Source of the DNA: Actinotignum schaalii FB123-CNA-2
Lineage (GTDB): Bacteria > Actinomycetota > Actinomycetes > Actinomycetales > Actinomycetaceae
Assembly (NCBI RefSeq): GCF_000411135.1
Contig: NZ_KE150263.1
Location: forward strand, 642,003 to 706,002
Direction of reading: 5' to 3'
Length of the DNA stretch: 64,000 nucleotides
Part shown: positions 27,502-37,037 of the stretch, in pieces
How positions within the stretch are numbered: the first letter of the stretch is position 1
Layout: every line of letters starts with the position of its first letter
The notes under the pieces: model-generated
The model's input: the letters and a program-made list of their open reading frames with translations, nothing else
The model's database searches: none
What the model was told of the DNA's origin: nothing
Made by a program: the position numbers and the translations under genes

Positions 27502-28137
27502 ATGACCGACCACACCATATCTCTTCCTGATGTCTCCGCGATGGCGCTGCCGGAAGCCAAACAAGCCTTGCGCGCAACGGTGCGCGCGGCTCGAGCCAAG
27601 CGCACGCCCGCTGCCCGTGAGGAAGCCGAGGCCCGCTGGGTCACTACCGTGCTGGATTTCCTCGGCACCGCCACCACAGTTGCCGGTTATATTTCCGTCG
27701 CTAACGAACCGGGTACCCGTGCTCTGTGCGATGCGATTGTGGCCAGCGGGCGCACCCTCCTTGTCCCCAAGCTCGGCCCCGGGCTCACCCGCCAGTGGGC
27801 GCGCTATACCGGCGCGGATAATCTTACCGATCAGGCTCCCGGCCGGCCGCCCGCACCTCGGGGTGAAGCCCTGGATTCCGCGGTATTACGCGAGGTTGAT
27901 GCCGCTTTTATCCCCGCGCTGCTCGTCAATCACGATGGCGTGCGCCTGGGGCAGGGCGGGGGCTGGTACGACCGCGTCCTCAAGCAGCTCGATAGCTCCA
28001 CCCCGGTGGGCGCCCTGGTGTGGCCCGAAGAATACGTGCACACTCCCCTCCCCCACGATGAGATGGACGTGCCGGTGCACTACGTCCTCCTTCCTGAAAC
28101 CGTGGTGGACCTGGGCGGGCATACCCCTATGCACTAG
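27502..28137 (+). CDS. 5-formyltetrahydrofolate cyclo-ligase
   Basis: ATP-dependent conversion of 5-formyl-THF to 5,10-methenyl-THF, salvaging folate. 211 residues. The conserved GQGGGWYDRVL loop lies near residue 152. The N-terminal KQALRATVRAARAKR helix carries the basic ATP-contacting residues. TLLVPKLGPG and VNHDGVRLGQGG also match the family. Normal length. Its position beside a MoeA-like gene and an FmdB gene mirrors the mycobacterial Rv0991c-Rv0994 order. Confidence 0.92.
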   Translation: MTDHTISLPDVSAMALPEAKQALRATVRAARAKRTPAAREEAEARWVTTVLDFLGTATTVAGYISVANEPGTRALCDAIVASGRTLLVPKLGPGLTRQWARYTGADNLTDQAPGRPPAPRGEALDSAVLREVDAAFIPALLVNHDGVRLGQGGGWYDRVLKQLDSSTPVGALVWPEEYVHTPLPHDEMDVPVHYVLLPETVVDLGGHTPMH

Positions 28138-28245
28138 GAGTTACGGGCCACTTCCCCGAGGGCACGTGCCACGCGCTAGAATAATGCGCCGTACGGCTTG
28201 TGCCGGCCGCACCTCGGCTCGGCCACCGGCCCGGAAAGGAAGAAC

Positions 28246-28455
28246 GTGCCTACCTACAGTTACCGTTGCGATAATTGCGGTCACCATTTTGATGCGCACC
28301 AGTCGATGACAGCCGCCGCCCTGGTTACCTGCCCGGAATGCGGGAAAGACTCCTTGCAGAAGGTAATGGCGGGGATCAGCGCAATTGTTTTCAAAGGCTC
28401 GGGTTTCTACCACAATGACTCACGTTCTTCGGGTGGAAGCTCTACGCAAAAGTAA
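28246..28455 (+). CDS. FmdB-family zinc-ribbon protein
   Basis: 69 residues. Two CxxC pairs (CDNC near residue 8 and CPEC near 32) form a zinc ribbon, followed by a flexible Ser/Gly tail. GTG 28246 follows GGAAAGGAAG. The family is often encoded between 5-FCL and SAF or mscL genes in actinobacteria; the mycobacterial homologue Rv0991c has been described as a redox-responsive chaperone. A CGACGACG word follows the stop directly. Confidence 0.88.
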   Translation: MPTYSYRCDNCGHHFDAHQSMTAAALVTCPECGKDSLQKVMAGISAIVFKGSGFYHNDSRSSGGSSTQK

Positions 28456-28563
28456 GGACGACGACGCAGCTCGGTTTATCCCCAACTCCGCGAAACGCTG
28501 CCGGTATCCACACAAGGGCCTAGTTCTGGTTCGCAGCTGATTAGCTCCCGCTAGCCTCGAGCC

Positions 28564-29196
28564 ATGACCGGACTCCACACACGGCTGTGGCGCGCACGCC
28601 ATCTGCTGCTAGCCGGGGTTGCCATCCTGGCTTTTTTCACCATTCTTCAGGCTATCGAGCGCCGCTACCCAGATACCGGGCACGTGTTAGTAGCACGCCG
28701 TCATCTACCGGCCGGACACGTGCTGAGCGGGCGCGATGTGGAGGCGCGCACCGTGGCCCGGGATCTTATTCCAGATAATGCACTGACTACGGCCGCTGAG
28801 GCTAAGGGGCAGCGCCTAGCTGCTAATATTCCGGCCGGCTATCCCCTGGCTCGCGGGCTGCTCCTTTCCCAAGAATTTTTACGCGATCCACCCGCCGGGC
28901 ACGTGGTGGTCGCGGTGCGGGTAGCATCCGATGGGACCGGGAGCTTTATTGAGCCGGGTAATTTTATTGGGCTATATGCGCCGGCCCCGGAACACAGCGC
29001 AGAAGCCGGAGCGGTTCGACTGGTAGACCGGGCGGCGGTGGTGGGGATCGGGGAAGAAGAAAAGAACACCGGTATGCTCTCCGAGGGCGTCACATATCGA
29101 GTGCTGTACCTGGTTGTTCGCGAAAAAGACGCTAATCTTATTGTGGGTTACGCTGCCGCAGATTCTTTGCGGGCAGTACTGGTACCCCCTCCATAG
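28564..29196 (+). CDS. SAF-domain membrane-anchored protein
   Basis: 210 residues with one helix (about 14-32) and an extracytoplasmic SAF domain (VLVARRHLPAGHVLSGRDVEAR, listed here only in part: key LPAGHVL near residue 48) followed by a second beta-rich part. The fold resembles the RcpC/CpaB pilus-assembly and antifreeze-like domains; in this short actinobacterial form the function is not known. It lies between FmdB and mscL, as in mycobacteria (Rv0990c). Confidence 0.8.
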   Translation: MTGLHTRLWRARHLLLAGVAILAFFTILQAIERRYPDTGHVLVARRHLPAGHVLSGRDVEARTVARDLIPDNALTTAAEAKGQRLAANIPAGYPLARGLLLSQEFLRDPPAGHVVVAVRVASDGTGSFIEPGNFIGLYAPAPEHSAEAGAVRLVDRAAVVGIGEEEKNTGMLSEGVTYRVLYLVVREKDANLIVGYAAADSLRAVLVPPP

Positions 29197-29246
29197 TTTC
29201 TACCATCGGGGTAGTCCCGGTGGCTTTCCGCGCGAAAGGATGCAAG

Positions 29247-29630
29247 GTGCTCGCAGGTTTTAAGAAGTTTGTTATGCAAGGTAATGTCATGGACCTCGCC
29301 GTCGGTGTTATCGTCGGTGCGGCTTTCTCCGCCGTGGTGAAGTCCCTGACGGACCACATTCTCATGCCGCTTATCGCCGCCATTTTCGGGCAGCCGAACT
29401 TCGACGGTAATTTTGTGTGGCATTTGGGCGGAGGCGAAATTCAATTCGGTAGCTTCCTCACCGCTGTGGTCAACTTCTTCATCGTGGCTTTCGCACTGTA
29501 CTTCTTCCTGGTTCTCCCCATGAATAAGCTGCGTGAACGCCACGCTAAGCCGGCCGCTGAGGCCCCGGAAGATCCCCAGCTCATCCTTCTCAAGGAGATC
29601 CGTGACGAGCTGCGGGCTAAGCGCGACTAA
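29247..29630 (+). CDS. mscL: Large-conductance mechanosensitive channel
   Basis: Homopentameric pressure valve of the cytoplasmic membrane that opens on osmotic downshock. 127 residues. The amphipathic start LAGFKKFVMQGNV is followed by helix 1 (DLAVGVIVGAAFSAVV, the pore-lining glycine/alanine pattern), a short loop and helix 2 (VVNFFIVAFALYFFLVLP), then a charged C-terminal bundle. GTG 29247 is preferred over GTG 29220 because the family begins just before GFKKF and GAAAGG lies 7 bp before. Confidence 0.95.
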   Translation: MLAGFKKFVMQGNVMDLAVGVIVGAAFSAVVKSLTDHILMPLIAAIFGQPNFDGNFVWHLGGGEIQFGSFLTAVVNFFIVAFALYFFLVLPMNKLRERHAKPAAEAPEDPQLILLKEIRDELRAKRD

Positions 29631-29639
29631 TCGCTTGAG

Positions 29640-29659
29640 CTTGCGCTAGTCCGCGCAAG
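29640..29659. terminator. Weak hairpin after mscL
   Basis: CTTGCGC and GCGCAAG pair around a 6-nt loop between convergent genes; no T-tract follows. Confidence 0.4.
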
Positions 29660-29705
29660 TCTGCGCACGTGCGGAACTTCCCTGTTTTTCGGAGTGCGCT
29701 GCCGC

Positions 29706-30035
29706 TTAGAGCTTGCCGAAATGCGGCGGGCGTTCGTCAAGGATGGTCTGCTCGTGAGCGGTGCGCGCCACGATATCCCGCGTGCGAATCTCACGAGCGG
29801 ATGCGACCGTGTCCCGGGGCGCCACGATGCTGGCCCCCGGGACGCTATTTTTTAACGCCGATTTTTTGGTGGGCGTGTCCGGATGCGGTAGGGTCGCTCC
29901 CCCTTCGCCGCGCGCGAGGCGCCGGAGAGCTTCGGCGGCGTCCTTGAGTTCGCCGCTTTCTATCCGCCGGGCATCCACTTCGGACAGGCGCACCACAGCT
30001 CGGTGGGTGCGTCCGGAATGCGTATTACTTGCCAC
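29706..30035 (-). CDS. Small hypothetical protein downstream of helicase-like gene
   Basis: Probable 109-residue protein; no recognised domain. It is hydrophilic, with a charged helical middle (VRLSEVDARRIESGELKDAA in part) and no membrane segment. GTG 30035 lies 10 bp after the stop of the 1527-residue protein, with AGGTG upstream, so it looks like the last gene of that unit. A longer frame starting at 30110 would overlap the upstream gene and is less likely. Confidence 0.5.
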   Translation of the reverse strand: MASNTHSGRTHRAVVRLSEVDARRIESGELKDAAEALRRLARGEGGATLPHPDTPTKKSALKNSVPGASIVAPRDTVASAREIRTRDIVARTAHEQTILDERPPHFGKL

Positions 30036-30045
30036 CGCCGCGCAC

Positions 30046-33000
30046 CTAGTCCTGTGCCAGACCGGAGCGGCGCACCACATTACCGAGCACGGCATCGGCC
30101 TGGGGGCCACGGCGGCGGATATCCAGCTCGCTACGCAGTTCTTCCACCAGCTGCTCGGACGTGCGGGCCACCCCGTCGGAGGCTATCCAAGCCACCACGT
30201 CATCAAGCTGATCGTCCGAGTAGGCGGCCAGCGGCAACCCCGGCCGCACCGCGGGTTTCTTTCCCCGGGCCCGGCGTGAAGCTTCCGGATCTGAAACCGC
30301 AGCAGGGTTTGCTTCCTGCTCGCTGCTCCCGGCTGGCACGTGCGACCTTACCGCGCCGGGCTCGCCTTGCTGACCTTCAACACCGGTATCGCCCGGCTTT
30401 CCAGCACCCGCTGGCCCTGCTTCATCCGCCGCGTCCGTCACACCCGGCTCATCCGCGGCTCCCGCCCGAGCAGAATATGCTTCATCAGCTACGTCCGCGC
30501 CAAAAACGGGGGTATCTTCCGCCCGGTGGCGCGCGGCAGCCTCGTCACGGCGCACCACCCGCACGAGCGCTTCAATACGATCCGCTTCAGCTTCCGGATC
30601 GAGGAAAATCGAGGAGGAGAAGGTTTGTACCACTTTCCAGCCCAAATCCTCGAGCATCTCGACCCGGTAGCGGTCACGGCGGCGCAGGGAAGGTTCGGCA
30701 ACGTAATCAGCGTCGTCGGTCAATACAGCCACCCGCCAATCACCTTCGTGTTCAGCAACAACAAGCGGGATGCGCAAACCGGCGTCGTACCCGTAGTAGA
30801 GCGCGGTGAAAAGCCCGCGTCCGCGCAGGCGCGCGGCTAGATCGAAAAGCAACGGGCTGGCCTTGGCCACATCCTCGTCCGCCCCGATGAGTAATTCTTG
30901 CCGGGCGGCCGTCTCGAGCAGGGTAGCTAGCAGCCGAGGAGCTGCACCGGAAAGATCGTCCACCCCGATATCACCGGGTCCTAACGAAGAAATAACACTC
31001 ATATAGCGGCTGGGAACCAGGAGCGCCTCACTCAGGTAGCGCGCGCCGTCCGGTTCCGTGAGCGGCCCGAAGGTGTGCAGAACCCGGCCGTGCACCGTCT
31101 TCCCGAAGCCCACCGAGAATATAACCCGGTCGCGCCGCAACCCGCTCGCGCCGGTGATATCCACCACCGGCACCAGGCTAGCCGCGGACTCACCCGCCTC
31201 AGCCAGGGCCGGGCTATTCGCGATGGTACGTTCCACCGCCGCCCGCACATGAACGGCATGCAAACGCGAAATCGTAATAACAGCCAGGGATTCTTCGGGT
31301 CGGGTGAGGAGATGATCCACAACGGCATCTACCACCGCATCCACTTCCGCGCTGGGAGCTTCGACCATCCCGGTATTCGGGGAGGGCACCCCGCGCCCGT
31401 CCACCACGTGCAGGCGGTTAGCCCGGCGCGCCCGCCCCGCCGGGGCGGCGCGGTCGGCGTCGTCGTACCCGAGGGTGCGCAAGCAGGCGAGGGCAAGGTC
31501 ATCGTGATGCGCACGGAAGGTAGGAAGTTCGCACACCGGGAGCGCATCAGCCAAAGCCGCGAGCGCGCTCTCCGCACCAGCCCGCGCCACGTCACCGAAA
31601 ACGACGAGCTGCGAGCCACGCGCCATGAGGGCGACCACCGCGGCCAGCGAAACATCCTCGATACCGTCCAGAATCACCACATCCGCCCAGGGCAAAGTGG
31701 GAATGAGTTCAGGAACCAGCGCCGGCGGTACCACCCACACCGGGCGTGCCGCCTGGACCAGCGCGGTTGCCGAGGCAGTCACGTCGGCCAGCGCGCTCAC
31801 TCCAGCGCGGGCCAAGTAACGATCCACAGCCACAGTTTCTTCGCGCTGTTTGCGGGCAACCTCTTGCATATGGGTGATCGCGGCGCGCAGCACCGGCCCG
31901 GGCAAGCTCTCCACATGTTCGCGATCCAGGTCCCGCACAGTGTGTACAAGCAGGGCCAACTGCTGCGGACCAGCCTGGGCCAGCACGGTGTTACGAGCAA
32001 TGAGCTGCTCAAACACAGAATTGGTGTAGGCCAGGTCAAGTTCGGCAGCCACCGCGTCCCCGCTTACTTCACGGCGAGCCATATCACGAGCGAAATCGCC
32101 CAGGCCACTATCCTCAAGGTCGTGGAGGAGGTCGATGCGGCGCGGCTGCGAATCAAGCACCCGACGCTGGGAGACCAGCGCGCGCGCAAAGGCCAGCACA
32201 TTTTCGATGGGCTCGCGGCGCAGGCCAGCGCGGTGCGGGAGGAATTCCTCGAGTTCGCGCACCTGCCCATCCACTTCCGCGGCCGTCGCACGGATCATCG
32301 TCATGCCCTCGGGGAGGGTAGGCCAATCACTTTCCGCGCTGTAGCGGCGCCAAATATCGCGCTGGCGTGCCACTTCGCTCAGGGCCGCGTGCATATCCGC
32401 CACCCGGATCCCCGGGCGCACAAAATCGCGGGCCTGCTTGGTGAGAGCGCGGCGCTGGGCACGTTTCATGCTTTCGCCGTGTTCGGCACGCCATTCATCG
32501 CTCGCGGTGGCGATCACCATATCGGCAACAGAACGTTCGTAGATAGCCGGTTTGAAGACCTCGAGAGTATCGGAGATCCCTTCGAGCATCTTGATTTGTT
32601 CCATCCACTGCGCCAATGTCTTCGGGCGCGCCAGGCCGGTTTCCCCGGCCACTCGCTGGGATTGCTCCATGACCAGGGGAAGTGTTTCGGTAGCCATGCG
32701 GGTGACGGTGGAGAAAGCGCGGGCGGCATCATCCTCCGTGCGGACCTGCGCGCGCAACCATTCCGAATTCCCGCCCCCGGTAAAGGCGCCGGCACGGCTT
32801 GCTTCCGCGAGCCGTTCGAGCACCGCCTCGCGCTCCTCACGCACCCGTGCGGCGGCGGTGGCATCCAGGCGCACTTTCGTGGCCGGCCCCTTGGGCTGTG
32901 CGGCAAGCTCAGCCAAATGTTCGAGCACGTTATACACCGAGGTATTCCATACCGGATCGATGGCGTGCAGGGCGTTCACGTAACCGCGCAGGCTGCGCCG

Positions 33001-34629
33001 GGCCGCTTTGAGATCGCGGCGCACGGCCAGGGTGCGTTCTTCGTCAATCTGCGGGAACTTCTGGCGCAGGCCCTGGCGCAGCCGCAAAGCCGCGTCGTTA
33101 ATATCAGAGAGGTCGATGAGCAGTTCGCCCACACCGAGTTCTCCAGCCCGCGCGGTCACCGCCGCGCGCCGCGCCCTACTGCCGGGAATATAAAGAACGG
33201 AACGGCTGGATGCTGCTGCATCCGCGGCAATCGCCACCAGGGTGGTCACGTCCGCACTTCCCGGCGGGGTATCGATAACGACGTCGCGGCCAGTTGCCAC
33301 GGCCTCCACCGCGGCAAGTTCGGCCACATCCAAATCGCCCACCCCGCGTTCGCCCTCGGGAGCCCGGTCACGTTTCTCGGCCGGAGGAAGCGGGGCGCTG
33401 GTGAGCTGATGGGTGCCCCGATCACCGGCAATCGCCGCGAGCACCCCGGAACGAATCATGACGGGGCGCAGCAGCTCGGCATCGGTAATGGCCCGCGCGG
33501 CCGGATCGGCAAACATCCCCAAGAGCACCTGAGGGCGGTAGGACGCCCCGGGCAAATAGAGGTGGGACAGGCGTCGCACCCGGGTAATAAGTTCATCTTC
33601 GGTGGCCCGTTCCACCCGGGTGAGCTGGGCTAATTCCCGCACCGGGGCGCCGTGTTGGCGCAGTGCACTCACAATATCCGGATTGACGGACAGGGCCGGG
33701 GTGGTTTGGATGAGGGCATCGGTGCCCACGTCCTCCACCCGTAGCAAGCGGTAGACAATCGGTACGCTCACTTCACGCACCTGCCGGCTTTCTTCGCCGC
33801 TTTGCGCGGCGGGCTGCTCGAGTGGCTCCGCAAACCCGGCCTGCGCCTCCACCTGAGTGCCTTCCGCAGCCTGCGCGGCCTCCTCCGCGCAGGCCCGCAT
33901 CGCTTCCGGATCGAGCTTGAGTTCGCCGGTGTCCTCATAGCCGGGTTCCAGCTCATCACTGGGGCGGCGCGGCGGGAGCTCCGTCCACGTCAGGTTTCCG
34001 CTGGCCAACTGTATCGGGGCGTACCCATATTCTTCAGCGGCACGCGCTACCTGCTCACGCAGGGTTCGCCACGTGGCTAAAGCTTCTTGCTGGCTACGCT
34101 CCTCCCGAATAAGCGAGGTGAGGCGGGTGGGTGCCCCGGAAGAAAACTGTGCTCCCCCGGTCGGATGCGGGTGGGTAAGATCAATGCACACTCGCGCGGC
34201 CGCGTTTTCCGCCGCGCGCTCCGCCCGCGCCCTCAGCTCCTCCTGCCAACCGGCATAGGCTCGGGAGACGAGCTCTTCACGCTGCGGGGCGGGAAGCGGG
34301 GTGAGATTCTCCTCCGCGTCACGGGGATAGCTGTCACTATCGGTCCCGTGCTGCGCGGCTGCGGTGCCCGGGACGTTGTGCGGTGCGACGCCGGCGGCGC
34401 CGGTCTGCCTCGCCTGTTCAGCTGGCGTGGCGGAATTGCCGGCAGCCTCCGCACCGGCAGCGGACACCGCGGGGGCCGCGGCCGGTGCGGACACTACGGG
34501 CGTATCCTGCGCGGATTCAGCGGGGTCGCCCGCGGGCACCGCGGCGGTCTCGGGAACCGCGGCGGTTTCACGAGAAAGAGATTCACGAGCCGGATGCCGG
34601 CGAGAAGAGCGTTTGAAGAGAGGAGTCAC
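30046..34629 (-). CDS. Large superfamily-1 helicase/nuclease-like protein with degenerate ATPase motifs
   Basis: 1527 residues. The Walker A position (near 450) reads TPPGSADVTT where GPPGTGKT is expected, so the lysine is missing. The Walker B position (near 990) reads VVILDGIEDVS without the usual DE pair. Motif IV-VI-like segments follow near 1140-1180 (AVITISRLHAVHVRAA, TGASGLRRDRVIFSVGFG). The C-terminal part (about 1290-1370) with RRRDRYRVEMLEDLGW resembles the Vsr/MTES_1575-type nuclease of large DNA2-like helicases. Both ends are Ala/Glu/Pro-rich and disordered. Such giant proteins occur in actinobacterial genomes; function unknown, perhaps DNA binding or defence without ATP hydrolysis. 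GTG start with TTAAGG upstream. Confidence 0.7.
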   Translation of the reverse strand: MTPLFKRSSRRHPARESLSRETAAVPETAAVPAGDPAESAQDTPVVSAPAAAPAVSAAGAEAAGNSATPAEQARQTGAAGVAPHNVPGTAAAQHGTDSDSYPRDAEENLTPLPAPQREELVSRAYAGWQEELRARAERAAENAAARVCIDLTHPHPTGGAQFSSGAPTRLTSLIREERSQQEALATWRTLREQVARAAEEYGYAPIQLASGNLTWTELPPRRPSDELEPGYEDTGELKLDPEAMRACAEEAAQAAEGTQVEAQAGFAEPLEQPAAQSGEESRQVREVSVPIVYRLLRVEDVGTDALIQTTPALSVNPDIVSALRQHGAPVRELAQLTRVERATEDELITRVRRLSHLYLPGASYRPQVLLGMFADPAARAITDAELLRPVMIRSGVLAAIAGDRGTHQLTSAPLPPAEKRDRAPEGERGVGDLDVAELAAVEAVATGRDVVIDTPPGSADVTTLVAIAADAAASSRSVLYIPGSRARRAAVTARAGELGVGELLIDLSDINDAALRLRQGLRQKFPQIDEERTLAVRRDLKAARRSLRGYVNALHAIDPVWNTSVYNVLEHLAELAAQPKGPATKVRLDATAAARVREEREAVLERLAEASRAGAFTGGGNSEWLRAQVRTEDDAARAFSTVTRMATETLPLVMEQSQRVAGETGLARPKTLAQWMEQIKMLEGISDTLEVFKPAIYERSVADMVIATASDEWRAEHGESMKRAQRRALTKQARDFVRPGIRVADMHAALSEVARQRDIWRRYSAESDWPTLPEGMTMIRATAAEVDGQVRELEEFLPHRAGLRREPIENVLAFARALVSQRRVLDSQPRRIDLLHDLEDSGLGDFARDMARREVSGDAVAAELDLAYTNSVFEQLIARNTVLAQAGPQQLALLVHTVRDLDREHVESLPGPVLRAAITHMQEVARKQREETVAVDRYLARAGVSALADVTASATALVQAARPVWVVPPALVPELIPTLPWADVVILDGIEDVSLAAVVALMARGSQLVVFGDVARAGAESALAALADALPVCELPTFRAHHDDLALACLRTLGYDDADRAAPAGRARRANRLHVVDGRGVPSPNTGMVEAPSAEVDAVVDAVVDHLLTRPEESLAVITISRLHAVHVRAAVERTIANSPALAEAGESAASLVPVVDITGASGLRRDRVIFSVGFGKTVHGRVLHTFGPLTEPDGARYLSEALLVPSRYMSVISSLGPGDIGVDDLSGAAPRLLATLLETAARQELLIGADEDVAKASPLLFDLAARLRGRGLFTALYYGYDAGLRIPLVVAEHEGDWRVAVLTDDADYVAEPSLRRRDRYRVEMLEDLGWKVVQTFSSSIFLDPEAEADRIEALVRVVRRDEAAARHRAEDTPVFGADVADEAYSARAGAADEPGVTDAADEAGPAGAGKPGDTGVEGQQGEPGAVRSHVPAGSSEQEANPAAVSDPEASRRARGKKPAVRPGLPLAAYSDDQLDDVVAWIASDGVARTSEQLVEELRSELDIRRRGPQADAVLGNVVRRSGLAQD

Positions 34630-34698
34630 GACCTTAACGCTACTCAGGTCCGGCGTAAAAGTCCCTATGCGCGCCGTAATAAGCCAAAAATTATGGCT

Positions 34699-35727
34699 TT
34701 ATTCCGCCACAGGCGTGGAATGTGCGGCCGCCGTAGTGGCAGGCACGGAAGATTCCGGAATAGAGAACGACGACGCACCCTCGGCCGGGCGCAATCCCGG
34801 CCAGAGAGGGAGCTCCTGGAGCTGGCCACCCACGTGCCGAATAAGCAGCTGCGGAGCGGGCTCCCCATCCGGTTCGGGACGATGCTCCCCGCTATACACA
34901 GCAGTCAGTGCGGTATCACACACCGCATTCACCGCTGCGGAACCCGAATCAGGGGCACCGATAACCGGCAGGCCAGCCAGCGCGGGATCCGTGCGCTCAA
35001 CTACGGTCAGCTGCGAGGCATAGCAACGTAGCGCCGCCACCACGGTGGCTTCATGCTCCCGAGCGGTGCGATAGCACCATCCGGCTTGCCCGGGAGTGGA
35101 AGCCAGCTCAAGCACGGGAATTCCGGTAATCCGGCCGAGGGCGCGAGCCAGGTGATGCACCCGTACGTGGTCGGGGTGGCCGTAGCTTGCTGCGGCGTCG
35201 TACCCAATAATGACCGTGGGCCGCACGTGCGCGAGGAGCGCCCGTGCATCTGCTATTTCTTCACTCAGCTCCGCGCGGGAAAAGGCGCGCGGGCCGGCGC
35301 TGGGTGCGGGACCGGCGACCCCGGGAGCAATCCAAACCATCCCGGAATCCCGGTAGCGGCGCGGGGCGGCGCCGGATGCGAGAGCGGGCGCGGTGCCGAG
35401 CCAAAAGCCATCCGTCACCCCGAGGATCGCGCGCGCCCGGGTGATTTCTGCTTCGCGCCGGGCAACGAGTTCGGCCTCCCCCGCCCCGGCGGGCAAGATT
35501 CCAGGGACCGCTTCGCCTTCTTCGCCGCGGGTGCAGGTGAGGATGCTGACGCGGTGCCCGGCGGCGGTGAGAAGCGCGGTGAGGCCGCCGGCCTGGATCG
35601 CTTCGTCGTCCGGGTGGGCGTGGAGGAAGAGGGTGCGGGCGAAGAGCGGCCCACTGGGGTCCCAGCTCCACGGGCGCGCAGCCGCGCCGTTGCACACGCG
35701 ACCATCAAACTCGCGAGGCGTGCTCAT
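34699..35727 (-). CDS. mshB: GlcNAc-Ins deacetylase of mycothiol synthesis
   Basis: Zinc-dependent removal of acetyl from N-acetylglucosaminyl-inositol, the second dedicated step of mycothiol synthesis. 342 residues of the LmbE/PIG-L family. The metal motif AHPDDE lies near residue 37, with HPDHVRVHH near 185. EGEAVPG fits MshB/Mca. ATG 35727 overlaps the mshA stop (ATGA), so the longer frame is rejected. Mca (mycothiol conjugate amidase) is a paralogue and a possible alternative; linkage to mshA favours MshB. Confidence 0.85.
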   Translation of the reverse strand: MSTPREFDGRVCNGAAARPWSWDPSGPLFARTLFLHAHPDDEAIQAGGLTALLTAAGHRVSILTCTRGEEGEAVPGILPAGAGEAELVARREAEITRARAILGVTDGFWLGTAPALASGAAPRRYRDSGMVWIAPGVAGPAPSAGPRAFSRAELSEEIADARALLAHVRPTVIIGYDAAASYGHPDHVRVHHLARALGRITGIPVLELASTPGQAGWCYRTAREHEATVVAALRCYASQLTVVERTDPALAGLPVIGAPDSGSAAVNAVCDTALTAVYSGEHRPEPDGEPAPQLLIRHVGGQLQELPLWPGLRPAEGASSFSIPESSVPATTAAAHSTPVAE

Positions 35728-37037
35728 GCGTGCCTCCCGAGTTTGCGGTAGGCGGCAGCGTAATCGCGCGCGACCGCGTCCCAGGTGCGCGATTCGGCGA
35801 AGGCGCGCCCCGCGGCGCCGTGCCGGGCTCGCAAAGCCGGGTCGTCCAGGTAGGCTCGCACCGCACCGGCCCATTCGCGTGGCTCGCGGCTGCGGCACAG
35901 GGTGCCCGTCACGCCGCCGTGCACGGATTCGGGAATCCCGGAGGAATCCCAGGCCACCACGGGGGTGCCGCAGGCGGCCGCTTCCACGTTGATAATCCCA
36001 AAAGTTTCCGAGAAAGAGGGGTTGAGGAGGAGCTGTGCGTGGGCGAGGAACGCCGCGAGGCCGGTGCGTGGAAGCGGGCCGATGAAGCGGACGTCGCTTT
36101 CCATTCCGGTTTCTGTTACGACGGCGCGCAAATGGTCCTCGTAGCCGGCGAAGTCATCGGAGGCCGCCCCGGCAATAACGAGGAGCGGGCGGGTGCCGGC
36201 GGGCAGCTCCGCGAGCGCGCGAATCGCTAAATCCGGGGCTTTCAGGGGTTGGAGCCGCGCAGCGAAGAAAACGTAATCCCGCCCGCCGGTTACCTCGGTG
36301 ACGCAGTCGGGTGCGGTGGGCGCTGCGGCCGGTGAGGCGGCAACGAGTCCGCCAGCGGGGGCCGGGTGGAACATCTCAATATCCACGCCCGGGTGCACGA
36401 TGTCGACCGGGCAGGGCGGTGTACCGTAGCGCTGCGCGATCATCTCTTTTTCCGCTTGGGATACCGCAATGATGAGATCAGATTCGCGCACGCAGCGCGC
36501 CTCGCCGGGCCCCCGCCCAGCGGATTCCGCGGGTTCACCGTCGGCAAGATTTTGGCCTTCCCGCGCAGCTACCGAATGGAAGGACTGCACGTGAGGGCGC
36601 CCGGTTTCTTGGGAGACGGGCAGGCAGGCCACGCCCGCGAACCAGTGGTGGGAGTGGATAAGATCGACGCCGCTGCCGTGCTCGGCCATCCACCGGCGAA
36701 ATTCCACCGTGAAGGGGGCGATGAGGCCATCGGTGTGGCTTTTCGCCACGGGGTGGCGCGGGCCGGCTGGCAAGAAGAAAGCACGCACGCCCGGCATGAC
36801 CTCATGCATATAAGGCTGGCCGGGTTCGCTGGCGCGGGTGACCAGATCAACCCGGTGCCCGGCGCGGGCCAGGGCCTGTGCGGTATTGGTTACCACCACG
36901 TTGAGGCCGCCGGCGTCAGCGGATCCGGGAGTGGCCAGTGGGGAGGTGTGCACCGAGGTCATAGCGATATGGAGCGGGGCAGGCGCGCCGTCGTTCCTAT
37001 CCGGTTCCTGTGCGTGGTGCGTATTTCCCAAGGTCAT
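35724..37037 (-). CDS. mshA: D-inositol-3-phosphate glycosyltransferase of mycothiol synthesis
   Basis: GT-B (GT4) enzyme that joins GlcNAc from UDP-GlcNAc to inositol 3-phosphate, the first step of mycothiol synthesis. 437 residues: N-terminal half with TSVHTSPLATPGSADAGGLN (near 27) and IHSHHWF (near 125), the conserved QSFHSVAAREGQNL, and a C-terminal nucleotide-sugar half with PSFSETFGIINVEAAACGTPVV in part (the E-x7-E pair). The start is 44 bp from the RloB stop. mshA and mshB are unlinked in mycobacteria; here they overlap by 4 bp. Confidence 0.92.
   Translation of the reverse strand: MTLGNTHHAQEPDRNDGAPAPLHIAMTSVHTSPLATPGSADAGGLNVVVTNTAQALARAGHRVDLVTRASEPGQPYMHEVMPGVRAFFLPAGPRHPVAKSHTDGLIAPFTVEFRRWMAEHGSGVDLIHSHHWFAGVACLPVSQETGRPHVQSFHSVAAREGQNLADGEPAESAGRGPGEARCVRESDLIIAVSQAEKEMIAQRYGTPPCPVDIVHPGVDIEMFHPAPAGGLVAASPAAAPTAPDCVTEVTGGRDYVFFAARLQPLKAPDLAIRALAELPAGTRPLLVIAGAASDDFAGYEDHLRAVVTETGMESDVRFIGPLPRTGLAAFLAHAQLLLNPSFSETFGIINVEAAACGTPVVAWDSSGIPESVHGGVTGTLCRSREPREWAGAVRAYLDDPALRARHGAAGRAFAESRTWDAVARDYAAAYRKLGRHA

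Noticed and set aside
31075..33633. Long 852-codon plus-strand ORF
   Set aside because: It is the mirror frame of the helicase-like gene: His/Arg/Gly-rich, with no family motifs.
34678..34703. AT-rich hairpin overlapping the mshB stop
   Set aside because: The stem has a bulge and overlaps the stop codon, with no T-tract on the minus strand; too weak to call a terminator.
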